Below, piece after piece: positions 8,657 through 17,899 of a stretch of 64,000 bases of DNA. Position 1 is the stretch's first letter. The number at the start of each line of letters is the position of its first letter. The DNA is from Taibaiella chishuiensis (GTDB lineage Bacteria > Bacteroidota > Bacteroidia > Chitinophagales > Chitinophagaceae). Location of the stretch: assembly GCF_003014535.1 (NCBI RefSeq), contig NZ_PYGD01000012.1, forward strand, positions 1 through 64,000, in the 5' to 3' direction. Below the pieces are notes generated by a model. It saw only the letters and a program-made list of their open reading frames with translations, was not told where the DNA came from and did not search any database. Made by a program: the position numbers and the translations under genes.

Positions 8657-9208
8657 TTACCCATTCAACTCAAAGCAAAGACAAATAATACCTATAAAAA
8701 CCCTTACTATCTGGCGCACTAGTTTTAAAGCTTTGCTCATATGAGCTTCTACGGTCTTCACCGAGATGCCCATTTCAGAAGCTATTTCTGTATATTTTTT
8801 CTGGTTGGCCCTGCTTTGTACAAACACTTCCCTGCATTGCGGCGGCAACTGGTCCAGTACCCTGTCTACCTGTTGTTTCAGCCCCAGTATTTCCTCCGCG
8901 TCCTGGCCCGGTGTATAGGTATCGGTATACGACGACTCTTTGCGGATCAGCATATGATGCCTTTCCTGCAGTTCCGTTTTCTTGAGGTTGTTAATGCTGA
9001 GATTATAGACGCTCCGGTAGAGGTAGGCCTTGGGGTGTTCGATTGTATGCAGCGGTATGTTTTTCTCCAGCATCTGGAGAAAAACAGCCTGTACAACGTC
9101 TTTGGCCTCGTCGTTGTCTTTTACCAGGGTAAAAGCATAACGATGCAGGGCCTCGTAGTGCATCAGGAATAGAGATTGTATGTCAGTAGGTTGGTCCAAC
9201 TGCGGCAA
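8657..9208 (-). CDS. ECF RNA polymerase sigma factor, FecI-like
   Basis: The product (183 aa) has sigma region 2 at about 15-80 (YAFTLVKDNDEAKDVVQAVF) and region 4 at about 120-170 (LPPQCREVFVQSR, then the helix-turn-helix YTEIASEMGISVKTVEAHM). It is the first gene of the sigma-FecR-STN operon. In most Bacteroidota such sigma factors serve a SusC/TonB receptor gene just downstream; that gene is missing here. Confidence 0.93.
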   Translation of the reverse strand: MPQLDQPTDIQSLFLMHYEALHRYAFTLVKDNDEAKDVVQAVFLQMLEKNIPLHTIEHPKAYLYRSVYNLSINNLKKTELQERHHMLIRKESSYTDTYTPGQDAEEILGLKQQVDRVLDQLPPQCREVFVQSRANQKKYTEIASEMGISVKTVEAHMSKALKLVRQIVRVFIGIICLCFELNG

Positions 9209-9298
9209 AAGTCCTTAAATTTTTCAAAAAAGAAAAGCCCCGGAACGGATTTCGAGGTTTTTCTTTTTCTGCCGGTATATTTTTCTGTAGGAACGTGC

Positions 9299-9916
9299 TT
9301 ATTTTTTTACTCTTTTGATACTGCAGCCAACGGATTTGGTCTCATCCGGGCTTATTTTTTTACCGGCAACCATATTGTCCATGGCATTTTTCAGGAACAT
9401 TACCTTAGCTGCCGAGGGTTCAGAGGGATTGTCGTCCATAGCGCCTTTGTATACCAGCTTTCCGGTCTTGCCGTCGAATAAATAAACTTCGGGTGTATGG
9501 GATGCACCGAAGGCATCGGCCAGTACGGCGCCGTTGTCGAGGCAGTAGTTGGGATAATGCTGGGCCTTACCAAAGGTTACCATTTTATCGGCGGCATCGG
9601 CATCGTCGCGCTGGGCTTCGTTGGAGTTAAGGATCATGACGCCGATTCCTTTTTGTTTTGCAGTAGCCAGGATCGATTGGGTCCGGTCTATATTACGCAG
9701 TACGAAAGGGCAGGTATTGCAACTGAAGATAACGAGCAGGCCTTTATCTGTTTTCAGGTCCTGGTGGCTTACCTGTTTATCGTGGAGCACATCCTGTGCC
9801 GTATAATCAATATCGGGAAATGCAGAACCGATGGCCAGGGAGGCCGGTTTGGCCTGTTGGGCAAAAGCCTGGCCAACCAGCAGGGCAGACAGGAGGAAGG
9901 CGGTTATTTTTTTCAT
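9299..9916 (-). CDS. Exported thioredoxin-fold redoxin
   Basis: The start is placed at the ATG giving MKKITAFLLSALL, a signal peptide cleaved near AFAQ. The 15 residues upstream lack signal character and would lie before the likely promoter. The mature 185 residues are a thioredoxin/redoxin fold with the pair CNTCP in VIFSCNTCPFVLRN, followed by the cis-Pro region SHTPEVYLFDGKTG. It probably reduces or forms disulfides, or handles peroxides, in the periplasm. It stands alone between the sigma and YihY genes. Confidence 0.85.
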   Translation of the reverse strand: MKKITAFLLSALLVGQAFAQQAKPASLAIGSAFPDIDYTAQDVLHDKQVSHQDLKTDKGLLVIFSCNTCPFVLRNIDRTQSILATAKQKGIGVMILNSNEAQRDDADAADKMVTFGKAQHYPNYCLDNGAVLADAFGASHTPEVYLFDGKTGKLVYKGAMDDNPSEPSAAKVMFLKNAMDNMVAGKKISPDETKSVGCSIKRVKK

Positions 9917-9948
9917 AAGTAAATGCTTGTGTGGTTTTGTACAGTTTG

Positions 9949-9956
9949 GAAAGGTA
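9949..9956 (-). promoter_or_regulatory. Probable -7 box TACCTTTC of the redoxin gene
   Basis: On the minus strand TACCTTTC differs from TAnnTTTG in the last base. It lies 32 bases before the ATG at 9916 and supports that start over the longer open frame. Confidence 0.4.
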
Positions 9957-10002
9957 CGCAATTATAGACCGGCAGCAGGGGGCGCCCGTTGGAAAATGAT
10001 TG

Positions 10003-10911
10003 TTAATTTACCTGTCCTGCAGGCTGTTCGGGGGGGTGCCGGTTTTTATCCCGGGCCGCTGCCGCCAGTTTATGGTGCATCATGATCGAAAGGTTCAGCT
10101 CGAAACCGATCAGGATCACCATGCCGGTAATAAACATCCAGGCCATAAACATAAGCAGGGTGCCGATAGAGCCATATACTTTGTTGTAATTGATAAAATG
10201 GTTGGCAATATAAAAGAACAGGTAAGACACGCCTACAAACAGGACAGTAGCCAGGAAGGCGCCCGGGGAAAAGAAGCGGAACTTGTCTTCCAGCGAGGGG
10301 CCGTATTTGTAAAGGATGCACATGGTGATATAAATGATGCCCACCAGGGTAAGTCCGCTGATCATTTTAAGTACCGAGGCATTACCGGCGAGGTCGGCCA
10401 GGTATTTATCCAGCACACTGGTCTGTATGATCAGCAGGGCGATGGAGACCAGCAGCACCATCATAAGGCCGAGCGTGAGCAGGATGGCCTTTTTGCGCCG
10501 CGCCATACCGGTACGTTTTACATGGGCGGGCGAGTCGCGGTCGAAGCCGCGCAGCAGGCCCATTACGCCGTTGGAAGATACAAAGAGGGTAAACAGGAAA
10601 CCCAGCGACAACAGCTCGCGGCGTTTGGTCTGCATAAAATCGGTAACGATACCCTGCACCGAATTAAACAGGCGCTCGTTGGGCGACAGCAGCCTGATCG
10701 AGTTAAGGATGGTCGTCTCTACCGTATCCAGTGGTAAGTAGGGCACCAGCGAGAAGAGGAAGATGAGCGAGGGCGGTATGGCCATCAGGAAGTTGAACGA
10801 CATCGCCGCAGCTCTTTCGCTCAGGCGTATATCCTTCACCCCTTTAAAGAATAAAGTGGTGATATCGTATACCGATGCGCCTTCCGCCCCCGGTATATTG
10901 GTCTTCTTCAT
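10003..10911 (-). CDS. YihY/BrkB-family inner-membrane protein
   Basis: A multi-helix membrane protein with the YihY hallmark ERAAAMSFNFLMAIPPS, and about six membrane segments. YihY proteins were once taken for RNase BN; their function is uncertain. The start is ambiguous. ATG at 10911 gives MKKTNIPGAEG, but homologues I recall carry about 20 more amphipathic residues, which a TTG at 10965 would supply (AKKRNLFKWPARLFFSS). The frame also stays open through the end of the upstream ABC gene, which I regard as incidental. Confidence 0.85.
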   Translation of the reverse strand: MKKTNIPGAEGASVYDITTLFFKGVKDIRLSERAAAMSFNFLMAIPPSLIFLFSLVPYLPLDTVETTILNSIRLLSPNERLFNSVQGIVTDFMQTKRRELLSLGFLFTLFVSSNGVMGLLRGFDRDSPAHVKRTGMARRKKAILLTLGLMMVLLVSIALLIIQTSVLDKYLADLAGNASVLKMISGLTLVGIIYITMCILYKYGPSLEDKFRFFSPGAFLATVLFVGVSYLFFYIANHFINYNKVYGSIGTLLMFMAWMFITGMVILIGFELNLSIMMHHKLAAAARDKNRHPPEQPAGQVN

Positions 10912-10993
10912 GCTTGAAAAAAACAAGCGTGCAGGCCATTTGAAAAGGTTACGTTTTTTTGCCAAAGCAGGATGAACTGTTTTAAGGTCATGA

Positions 10994-11740
10994 TCACTCC
11001 CGGACGGTGCGGCCGGTATAATACAGGAATACCTCCTCCAGGTTGTTGCAGCCTTCGGCCTGCCGCACCAGGTTGCCGGGGCTGTCCTGGGCAATCAGCC
11101 GCCCCTCGTCGATAATGGCGACATCGCTGCAGATGCGTTCGGCTTCTTCGAGCAGGTGGGAGGTATAAATAATAGTCTTGCCTTCTTCGTTATATAATTT
11201 CAGGAAGTCGAGTATCATGGTGCGCGACTGTACGTCCACGCCCGCGGTGGGCTCGTCGAGCACCAGCATCTCGGGTTCGTGCAGCAGGCCGGCTATAATG
11301 TTGGCCCTGCGCTTCATGCCGCCGCTGTACTGGTGTATGCGTTTATGGGCATTGGCCGTAAGTCCGAACCGTTCGAGCAGGAAGGCGATACGCATCCGCA
11401 ATACCCTTAACGGTATGCGGTACAGCCTGCCGATGTATTCCAGGTTTTCCTGTGCCGACAGTTGCGGGTAAAGGGCAATCTGTTGCGGCACGATACCGAT
11501 CTTCTTTTTGATCTCGATAATATCCTGACGCGAATCGAGGCCGAAAACCCTGGCGGTACCCTGGTCCTGGTGCACGAGGCCGCAAAGAATGGAAATAGTC
11601 GTGGTCTTACCGGCCCCGTTGGGACCAAGCAGGCCGGCAATAATTCCTTTTTTGAAACGCAGGTTCAGGCCCTGCAAGGCCGTATTCTCGGCGCCGGGAT
11701 AATGTTTGCGTAATTGATCGATCTCTATGGCGTTGGACAA
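10994..11740 (-). CDS. ABC transporter ATP-binding protein
   Basis: This 248-residue ATPase has Walker A GPNGAGKT near residue 39, signature QYSGGMKRR, Walker B LVLDEPTAGVD and a switch His in YTSHLLEEAE. The sequence is of the CcmA/NatA drug- or Na-export type, which pairs with an ABC-2 permease. No permease lies beside it: downstream is yihY and upstream is rsmG, so the partner is elsewhere. Confidence 0.92.
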   Translation of the reverse strand: MSNAIEIDQLRKHYPGAENTALQGLNLRFKKGIIAGLLGPNGAGKTTTISILCGLVHQDQGTARVFGLDSRQDIIEIKKKIGIVPQQIALYPQLSAQENLEYIGRLYRIPLRVLRMRIAFLLERFGLTANAHKRIHQYSGGMKRRANIIAGLLHEPEMLVLDEPTAGVDVQSRTMILDFLKLYNEEGKTIIYTSHLLEEAERICSDVAIIDEGRLIAQDSPGNLVRQAEGCNNLEEVFLYYTGRTVRE

Positions 11741-11814
11741 AGCTCGTGTTTTAATATCGGGTCAAAAATACAGCGGATCGTGTAAAACAGGCGTTAAACG
11801 GGCGCAAAGCATGC

Positions 11815-12438
11815 TTACTTGCCCACCCATACCACGTATTTATCTTTGAAATGCGGTTCGGGGAAAATATCGTCTACCGGCCAGAGCGAAGGCCTGAGGC
11901 CCGATTCGCTGATCTCCTGGGCCAGGTCGCCGCCTTTCAGGCAGATCAGCCCGTTGGCCAATGTGGTCGATTTTCTTTTTTTGATAAAGGGCCGGCCCCA
12001 TTGCCAAAGCTCTTTTAAAGGCGCTACGGCCCGCGATACGGCAAAGTCGAATTCCTGCTGCGGAATATTTTCGACGCGCGCATGCAATACCTTCACATTC
12101 TTCAGTCCTATGGCATCGGCCACAGCCTGCACCACTTTCAGTTTTTTGCCGATCGAGTCTACAAGCAGGAACTCGACTTCGGGGTAGAAAATAGCCAGCG
12201 GTATGCCTGGAAAACCGCCGCCGGTGCCGATATCGAACACCCGCATACCGTCGTTAAACGGGCATACGGCGGCAATACTCAGCGAATGCAATACGTGGTT
12301 GGTATATAAAGCGTCGGTGTCTTTGCGCGAGATCACATTGATCTTTTCGTTCCATTCGCTGTACAGGGCCTGCAACTGGCCAAACTGGTCCAGTTGCGTA
12401 GCGCTGAAATCGTCAAAATATTTAAGAATTACTTCCAT
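11815..12438 (-). CDS. rsmG: 16S rRNA (guanine-N7) methyltransferase RsmG
   Basis: RsmG makes m7G527 in 16S rRNA using SAM. The 207-residue product shows the family blocks: NEKINVISRKD, the SAM-binding DIGTGGGFPGIPLAI and the FAVSRAVAPL motif. Length is normal. Its start overlaps the end of the upstream glycosyltransferase gene by 10 bases, so the two are probably translated from one mRNA. Confidence 0.95.
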   Translation of the reverse strand: MEVILKYFDDFSATQLDQFGQLQALYSEWNEKINVISRKDTDALYTNHVLHSLSIAAVCPFNDGMRVFDIGTGGGFPGIPLAIFYPEVEFLLVDSIGKKLKVVQAVADAIGLKNVKVLHARVENIPQQEFDFAVSRAVAPLKELWQWGRPFIKKRKSTTLANGLICLKGGDLAQEISESGLRPSLWPVDDIFPEPHFKDKYVVWVGK

Positions 12439-13565
12439 GTTTGTTTGTTTTTCCAGAAGATAAACGGCGACAAAAATACATTATAGATTGCCCAGCCCAG
12501 GTCGCCCAGCGGATAAAAAATTAAAAGTTTTTTTTCGTTCAATACCCGGTACCATTTTCCCGCCAACATCCAGTAGATCATTAAGCGAAACAAAAACAGT
12601 GCCAGGACTACTGCAGCGGCCGGTCCGCCCAGGATCAGCAACAGCAGGCCCATAAACCAATACAGGCTATGGCTAAGGCCATAGAGCCCCAGCATTTGCC
12701 GGATGTCTTTGCGGTAATATTTACCCGTGCTGGCATGCCTGGTCTTTTGTCGCCACCATTTGCGCCAGGTATCCTGGGCTACGGATACGGTATGGGCCTC
12801 GCCGGCCAGGCAACAGGCTACAGCGGCATGCGGCGCTATGGCCGATACCAGCAGGTCGTCGTCGCCCGAGGGCGTAGCGGCATAGGTGGCGCTAAAGCCT
12901 GGATCGCCGAAAGCCATAGCGGGCAGGCTTTTGCTGTACAGCATGTTGCGGCCTACGCCCATATAGGTCTTGCCGGCGCGGGCATAACTGGCGTATTGCA
13001 TAAGGGTATGGGCCGTCTCCCAGTGTATAAAGCGGTTGAGCAGGCCGGGCCGATATTCATAAGCGCCATAACCCAGTACCAGTAAGGGTTTGCCGCTGCC
13101 GTTCTCCTGCGCAGCAACCATAGTACGGGCCCACAAGGGACCGGCCGGCTGGCAATCGGCGTCGGTAAGCAGCACCAGGTCCTGCTTTGCAGCTGCTATG
13201 CCTTGTTGCAAAGCAAATTTTTTGCCGGGCCATGTACGGGGTGTTCCGGGGCTCAGGGTAATGACGCGCAGCTGCGGGTAACGCGCGCTGAATGTCTCGA
13301 GCAGCGCTGCCGATGCATCGGTCGAGCCGTCGTTAACCACGATCACTTCAAAACCCGGGGCAGGGTAGTCCTGCTCCAGCACAGCCGGCAGGAACCGTTC
13401 CAGTTGGGAAGCCTCGTTTTTGGCACAGATCACGACGCTTAACCCGGGCAGTACCGGGAGGGATGCTGCGGGCTTTATCGCGGCCCCTTTGTAAAACAGC
13501 AGGGCATAACCGCACTGCAGCAGCACGGCAATAACAAAAAGCGTTATGAGCAGGGGGTACAGCAA
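12429..13565 (-). CDS. Membrane-anchored family 2 glycosyltransferase
   Basis: The 378-residue protein has an N-terminal membrane helix (residues 3-25) and then a GT-A domain: VVICAKNEASQLERFLPAVL, VNDGSTDAS and the metal-binding LTDADCQ. A lower acceptor region follows with GDDDLLV and the QKTRHAS block, similar to the (R/Q)xxRW motif of processive enzymes. Two or three membrane helices form the C-terminus. It probably transfers a sugar to a lipid or polymer at the inner membrane; the substrate is unknown. Its stop overlaps the rsmG start. Confidence 0.85.
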   Translation of the reverse strand: MLYPLLITLFVIAVLLQCGYALLFYKGAAIKPAASLPVLPGLSVVICAKNEASQLERFLPAVLEQDYPAPGFEVIVVNDGSTDASAALLETFSARYPQLRVITLSPGTPRTWPGKKFALQQGIAAAKQDLVLLTDADCQPAGPLWARTMVAAQENGSGKPLLVLGYGAYEYRPGLLNRFIHWETAHTLMQYASYARAGKTYMGVGRNMLYSKSLPAMAFGDPGFSATYAATPSGDDDLLVSAIAPHAAVACCLAGEAHTVSVAQDTWRKWWRQKTRHASTGKYYRKDIRQMLGLYGLSHSLYWFMGLLLLILGGPAAAVVLALFLFRLMIYWMLAGKWYRVLNEKKLLIFYPLGDLGWAIYNVFLSPFIFWKNKQTWK

Positions 13566-13579
13566 ACGGGTTAAGGTTA

Positions 13580-13618
13580 AAAAAAGACCTGGCAGGTAAT
13601 GACGCCAGCCAGGTCTTT
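13580..13618 (-). terminator. Rho-independent terminator of thrS
   Basis: An 11-bp stem (13583-13593 with 13608-13618) is followed on the minus strand by a run of seven T. It lies 26 bases past the thrS stop, separating thrS from the glycosyltransferase gene. Confidence 0.85.
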
Positions 13619-13643
13619 GTTATCTTGAAGGTTCAGGGACGAC

Positions 13644-15599
13644 TTAAGCCGGCTCCTGTTCCCGTTGTACTGTTTTTTCCAGCACTTCTTTAATAATGGT
13701 ATCCATAAACTCGGGCAGGGATTGGGAACCGAGATCGCCTTTACCCTGGCGGCGTACCGCTACGGTTTGTTCGTTCATCTCTTTTTCACCGATCACCAGC
13801 ATGTACGGTACTTTCTCCAGTTCGGTATCGCGTATCTTCTTGCCTATTTTCTCGTTACGGTCGTCTACTTCGGCACGCAGGTCCTTGCCTTTCATCATAC
13901 CGGCGATCTCATGCGCATAAGCGCTGAATTTGTCGGAGATAGGCAGGATCTTTACCTGTACCGGGGCCAGCCACAGGGGCAGTTTGCCGGCGCAGTGCTC
14001 GAGCAGTACGGCGATAAAGCGTTCCAGCGAACCGAATGGCGCGCGGTGGATCATTACCGGGCGTTTACGCGAGTTGTCGCTGTCTACGTATTCGAGTTCG
14101 AAACGTTCGGGCAGGTTATAGTCCACCTGGATGGTACCCAGCTGCCAGCTGCGACCCAGCGCATCCTTCACCATAAAGTCGAGCTTGGGGCCGTAGAAGG
14201 CCGCTTCGCCATATTCTTCAACGGTAACGAGGCCTTTTTCGGCAGCCGCTTCGCGGATCGCGTTTTCAGCGATATCCCAGTTTTCGTCGGTACCGATATA
14301 TTTAGCCCTGTTCTCCTTATCCCGCAGCGATACCTGGGCGGTATAATTGTGGAAGTCCAGCGAGCTGAATACATGCATCACCAGGTCGATCACTTTTTTA
14401 AACTCATCTTTTACCTGGTCGGGACGGCAGAACAGGTGCGCATCGTCCTGGGTAAAGCCGCGTACACGGGTAAGGCCGTGCAGCTCGCCGCTTTGCTCGT
14501 AACGGTATACGGTACCGAACTCTGCATAACGCAGTGGCAGCTCTTTATAGGAGTGCGGCGAGGATTTATAGATCTCGCAGTGGTGCGGGCAGTTCATGGG
14601 TTTCAGCATAAACTCTTCGCCTTCCTGGGGGGTGGTAATGGGGCGGAACGAATCTGCGCCATACTTTTCCCAGTGGCCCGAGGTAATATACAGTTGCTTG
14701 GAACCGATATGCGGGGTAACTACCGGCAGGTAGCCGCCGTCGAGCTGTATCTTTTGCAGGAACTGTTGCAGGCGTTCGCGCAGCATAGCGCCTTTGGGCA
14801 GCCAAAGCGGCAGGCCGCTACCTACTTTTTCGGAGAAGGTAAAGAGGTCGAGCTCGCGGCCCAGCTTGCGGTGGTCGCGTTTTTTGGCTTCTTCCATCAG
14901 TACCAGGTAGTCGTCCAGCTCTTTCTGGGCCGGGAAAGTAACTCCGTAAATGCGGGTCAGCATTTTGTTTTTTTCATTACCCCTCCAGTACGCACCGGCA
15001 ATATTGGTCAGCTTTACGGCTTTGATAAAGCCGGTATGCGGGATATGCGGTCCGCGGCAGAGGTCGGTAAAGCTGCCCTGCTGGTAGAAGGTAATTTTAC
15101 CGTCTTCCAGGCCCTCGATCAGCTCCAGTTTGTACTGGTCACCTTTGTCGGTAAAGTATTGAATGGCGTCGGCTTTGCTTACCTGGGTACGCGTATATCT
15201 TTCTTTCTGGTTGGCCAGTTCTTTTACTTTTTTCTCGATCTTTTGCAGGTCTTCTTCGGTAATGCTGCGGTCGCCCAGGTCTATATCATAGTAGAAACCC
15301 GTTTCGATTGCAGGACCGATACCGAATTTGGTGCCGGGAAATATATCTTCGATCGCTTCTGCCATTAAGTGGGCCGAGGAATGCCAGAATGTTGATTTTC
15401 CTCCTTTGTCGTCCCAGGTCAGCAGCTTTAATGATGCATCTTTTTCAATCGGGCGGAAAGCGTCAACCACTTCTCCGTCCACTTCGGCAGCCAGCACCTT
15501 GCGTGCAAGCCCATCGCTGATGGATTTGGCAATATCCAGTGCCGATACGCCGGCTTCATATTCGCGCACGGCTCCATCGGGTAAAGTGATACGTATCAT
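13644..15599 (-). CDS. thrS: Threonyl-tRNA synthetase
   Basis: ThrRS charges tRNA-Thr. The 651 residues show an N-terminal TGS domain (1-62; [22 protein letters not shown]), the editing/SAD region ([24 protein letters not shown] at about 73-96; GPHIPHTG), the class II core (motif 2 [20 protein letters not shown]; zinc-site [11 protein letters not shown]) and the anticodon-binding domain (from about 540). Length is normal. It is transcribed alone from the box at 15629-15636. Confidence 0.98.
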   Translation of the reverse strand: MIRITLPDGAVREYEAGVSALDIAKSISDGLARKVLAAEVDGEVVDAFRPIEKDASLKLLTWDDKGGKSTFWHSSAHLMAEAIEDIFPGTKFGIGPAIETGFYYDIDLGDRSITEEDLQKIEKKVKELANQKERYTRTQVSKADAIQYFTDKGDQYKLELIEGLEDGKITFYQQGSFTDLCRGPHIPHTGFIKAVKLTNIAGAYWRGNEKNKMLTRIYGVTFPAQKELDDYLVLMEEAKKRDHRKLGRELDLFTFSEKVGSGLPLWLPKGAMLRERLQQFLQKIQLDGGYLPVVTPHIGSKQLYITSGHWEKYGADSFRPITTPQEGEEFMLKPMNCPHHCEIYKSSPHSYKELPLRYAEFGTVYRYEQSGELHGLTRVRGFTQDDAHLFCRPDQVKDEFKKVIDLVMHVFSSLDFHNYTAQVSLRDKENRAKYIGTDENWDIAENAIREAAAEKGLVTVEEYGEAAFYGPKLDFMVKDALGRSWQLGTIQVDYNLPERFELEYVDSDNSRKRPVMIHRAPFGSLERFIAVLLEHCAGKLPLWLAPVQVKILPISDKFSAYAHEIAGMMKGKDLRAEVDDRNEKIGKKIRDTELEKVPYMLVIGEKEMNEQTVAVRRQGKGDLGSQSLPEFMDTIIKEVLEKTVQREQEPA

Positions 15600-15628
15600 C
15601 TAAGTTGTCTTGTTTTTTAATAGAATGG

Positions 15629-15636
15629 CAAAGTTA
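15629..15636 (-). promoter_or_regulatory. -7 box TAACTTTG of thrS
   Basis: On the minus strand TAACTTTG matches TAnnTTTG, 30 bases before the thrS ATG. It is arranged divergently with the box at 15765-15772. Confidence 0.55.
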
Positions 15637-15764
15637 ATAATATTTTGTGCAGGATGGACTGATTTTTAAGTGCCTGTATTCCCTTGTTGAATCGGCTTGC
15701 TGCCCGCTTGTTGCCAACCGCTGAAAGATACGAAGCGATTTTATGGAAAAACCAAATCCATCAT

Positions 15765-15772
15765 TATTTTTG
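15765..15772 (+). promoter_or_regulatory. -7 box TATTTTTG abutting a start codon
   Basis: TATTTTTG is followed by CAGG and then the ATG at 15777. The start site would fall on or within a few bases of the ATG, giving a leaderless mRNA. The same TTTGCAGGATG string occurs before pcm (28443-28453). Confidence 0.5.
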
Positions 15773-15776
15773 CAGG

Positions 15777-16334
15777 ATGTTTCTAATTCTTTTCCCGCTT
15801 GCCGCCGCTATCCTGGGTTACGGGATCAACAGTGTTATTGTCCGTTATATTACCCGTCAAGCCATCCCGCAGCGTATGCCTGCATTGGCGGGGCAGGCCG
15901 GCGCCTATGCCGCTACCCTGATCAATACCGATGAACTGGCCGCTAAACTGGCCGATCCCGAAAAGTTGAAAAGCCTGCATCCCTTCATCGAGCAGCATAT
16001 CGATGTTTTCCTTAAAGAAAAGCTGAAGGAAAAAATGCCGGCCATTGCCATGTTCGTGGGCGAAAAGACCATCGAGATGATGAAAAAGGGCCTGATGGAA
16101 GAAATAGAGCTGCTCTTACCCAACCTGCTGCAGCAGTATATGGGGTCTATAAAAGAGCGACTGGATATAGGGGCTGCCGTAACAAAAGGACTGGCGGGCA
16201 TCGCACCGGAACGTGTAGATGAGGTGCTGCATACCGGGCTTGCCCGCGAATGGCGCCTGTTTAAATGGGCGGGAGCGGCTTCGGGCCTGCTTATTGGTGT
16301 AGTACTGCTGTTGCTGCAGCAGCTTCTGCCATAA
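15777..16334 (+). CDS. DUF445-like membrane protein
   Basis: The start chosen gives MFLILFPLAAAILGYGINS, which begins directly in a membrane helix. The frame is open 31 codons further up, but that stretch would precede the promoter box at 15765. The 185-residue product has one N-terminal and one C-terminal membrane helix (about 160-180), with a charged helical middle (residues 45-150). The GYGINSVIVRYI block resembles the GYFTNxxAV motif of DUF445/YheB proteins. Function unknown. Confidence 0.75.
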   Translation: MFLILFPLAAAILGYGINSVIVRYITRQAIPQRMPALAGQAGAYAATLINTDELAAKLADPEKLKSLHPFIEQHIDVFLKEKLKEKMPAIAMFVGEKTIEMMKKGLMEEIELLLPNLLQQYMGSIKERLDIGAAVTKGLAGIAPERVDEVLHTGLAREWRLFKWAGAASGLLIGVVLLLLQQLLP

Positions 16335-16351
16335 ATAACCCTTATTATTAC

Positions 16352-16359
16352 TACTTTTG
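16352..16359 (+). promoter_or_regulatory. -7 box TACTTTTG of purC
   Basis: TACTTTTG matches TAnnTTTG and lies 31 bases before the purC ATG. Confidence 0.55.
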
Positions 16360-16390
16360 CAACTCATAAGAAAAAAATACCCGTTTAAAT

Positions 16391-17314
16391 ATGTTACAAT
16401 TACCGAATCAAACAGCCTTTTACAAAGGAAAAGTACGCGACGTGTATACCCTGGGTGAAAAACACCTGGCTATGGTAGTAAGCGACCGTATCTCTGCTTT
16501 CGACGTCGTATTGCCCCGTCCTATTCCATACAAAGGACAAGTGTTGAACCAGATCGCCGCCTACTTCCTGGAAGCGACCAAAGACATCGTGCCTAACTGG
16601 GTGATCGACGGCACTTCGCTGCCCAATGCAACCATCGGTCTGAAATGCGAGACTTTCCCGGTTGAAATGGTGATCCGCGGTAATCTTACCGGCCATGCAT
16701 GGCGTACGTACAAAACCGGCGCCCGCGAACTGTGCGGAGTACAACTGCCCGACGGTATGCGTGAAAACGACTACTTCGTGAACCCCATCATCACCCCTAC
16801 TACCAAGGCGCATGAAGGACACGACGAAGACATTTCCCGCGAGGAAATTATCGCCCAGGGACTGGTTTCCGAAAGCGATTACGTGCAGCTGGAAGCCTAT
16901 ACCAAAGCCCTGTTTGAAAGAGGCCGCCAGATGGCCAACGAACGTGGCCTGATCCTGGTGGACACCAAATATGAATTCGGTAAAATCGGCGATACCATTT
17001 ACCTGATCGACGAGATCCATACCCCGGATTCTTCCCGTTACTTCTACATGGAAGGTTTCGAAGAGCGCCAGGCCCGCGGCGAGCAGCAAAAGCAGCTCTC
17101 CAAAGAGTTTGTACGCGAATGGCTGATGGAGAACGGTTTCCAGGGCAAAGAAGGACAGCAGGTTCCTGAAATGACCGACGAGTTCATCAACAGCGTAACC
17201 GACCGTTATGCCGAACTGTATGACCACATTACCGGTAAGAAATTCGAAAAACAGGCAATCTCTGAAGCTGAGCTCCAGGAAAAGATCGCTGCTATCGTAA
17301 GCACACTGAACTAA
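16391..17314 (+). CDS. purC: SAICAR synthetase
   Basis: PurC joins aspartate to CAIR using ATP in purine synthesis. The 307-residue product has the N-terminal [20 protein letters not shown] lobe, the signatures [19 protein letters not shown] and [12 protein letters not shown], and the [12 protein letters not shown] block. It is of the longer (about 300 aa) type seen in Bacteroidota and eukaryotes. No other purine gene is adjacent, so it is a stand-alone unit. Confidence 0.97.
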   Translation: MLQLPNQTAFYKGKVRDVYTLGEKHLAMVVSDRISAFDVVLPRPIPYKGQVLNQIAAYFLEATKDIVPNWVIDGTSLPNATIGLKCETFPVEMVIRGNLTGHAWRTYKTGARELCGVQLPDGMRENDYFVNPIITPTTKAHEGHDEDISREEIIAQGLVSESDYVQLEAYTKALFERGRQMANERGLILVDTKYEFGKIGDTIYLIDEIHTPDSSRYFYMEGFEERQARGEQQKQLSKEFVREWLMENGFQGKEGQQVPEMTDEFINSVTDRYAELYDHITGKKFEKQAISEAELQEKIAAIVSTLN

Positions 17315-17387
17315 ACCGGATCAACAATACCCGCAGGAGCAGCCGGAGCTTAGCGCCCCGGCGCTCCTGCTTATACAATACAATACC

Positions 17388-17885
17388 ATGGCTATTCGCA
17401 TTTTAATTACCGGCGGCACCTTCGACAAAGAGTATGATATGCTCAACGGTAAACTGGATTTTGAGGAAACACATGTGCCCGAAATGCTCAAGCTGGGCCG
17501 CTGCACAGTAGATACGGAGATCAGAACCCTGATGATGGTAGATAGCCTGGAGATGACCGACAATGACCGCGAGCTGATCCTGCATTCCTGCCGGTCGGCG
17601 GCCGAAGACCGCATCCTTATTACCCACGGCACCGATACGATGGCGCTTACGGCGGCTTACCTGGCCAAGGAGCAATTGGATAAAACCATCGTGATTACCG
17701 GCGCTATGATACCGTATAAGTTTGGCAGCTCCGACGGCTTCTTTAACCTGGGCGCTGCCCTGGCCTTCCTGCAAACCCTGCCGCACGGCGTATATGTAGC
17801 TATGAACGGCCGCTACTATAATTGGGATAATGTCCGTAAAAACAAAAAGACCGGCTATTTCGAGGAAATCAACAGCACGGTATAA
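17388..17885 (+). CDS. Single-domain asparaginase-like protein
   Basis: This 165-residue protein matches only the N-terminal domain of L-asparaginases. It has the first catalytic Thr in ITGGTFDKEYD, the second block THGTDTMALTAAYL with Thr and Asp, and TGAMIPYKF. Full asparaginases are about 330 residues; the second domain is missing and the protein ends cleanly, so this looks like the known short family and not a truncation. It may act as a dimer or bind a small ligand; activity is uncertain. The secreted-protein gene follows after 14 bases. Confidence 0.8.
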   Translation: MAIRILITGGTFDKEYDMLNGKLDFEETHVPEMLKLGRCTVDTEIRTLMMVDSLEMTDNDRELILHSCRSAAEDRILITHGTDTMALTAAYLAKEQLDKTIVITGAMIPYKFGSSDGFFNLGAALAFLQTLPHGVYVAMNGRYYNWDNVRKNKKTGYFEEINSTV

Positions 17886-17899
17886 CCCCTTATACGGAC

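Noticed and set aside
13665-15368. Plus-strand open frame (567 codons) opposite thrS
   Set aside because: Shadow of thrS; composition is that of an antisense frame.
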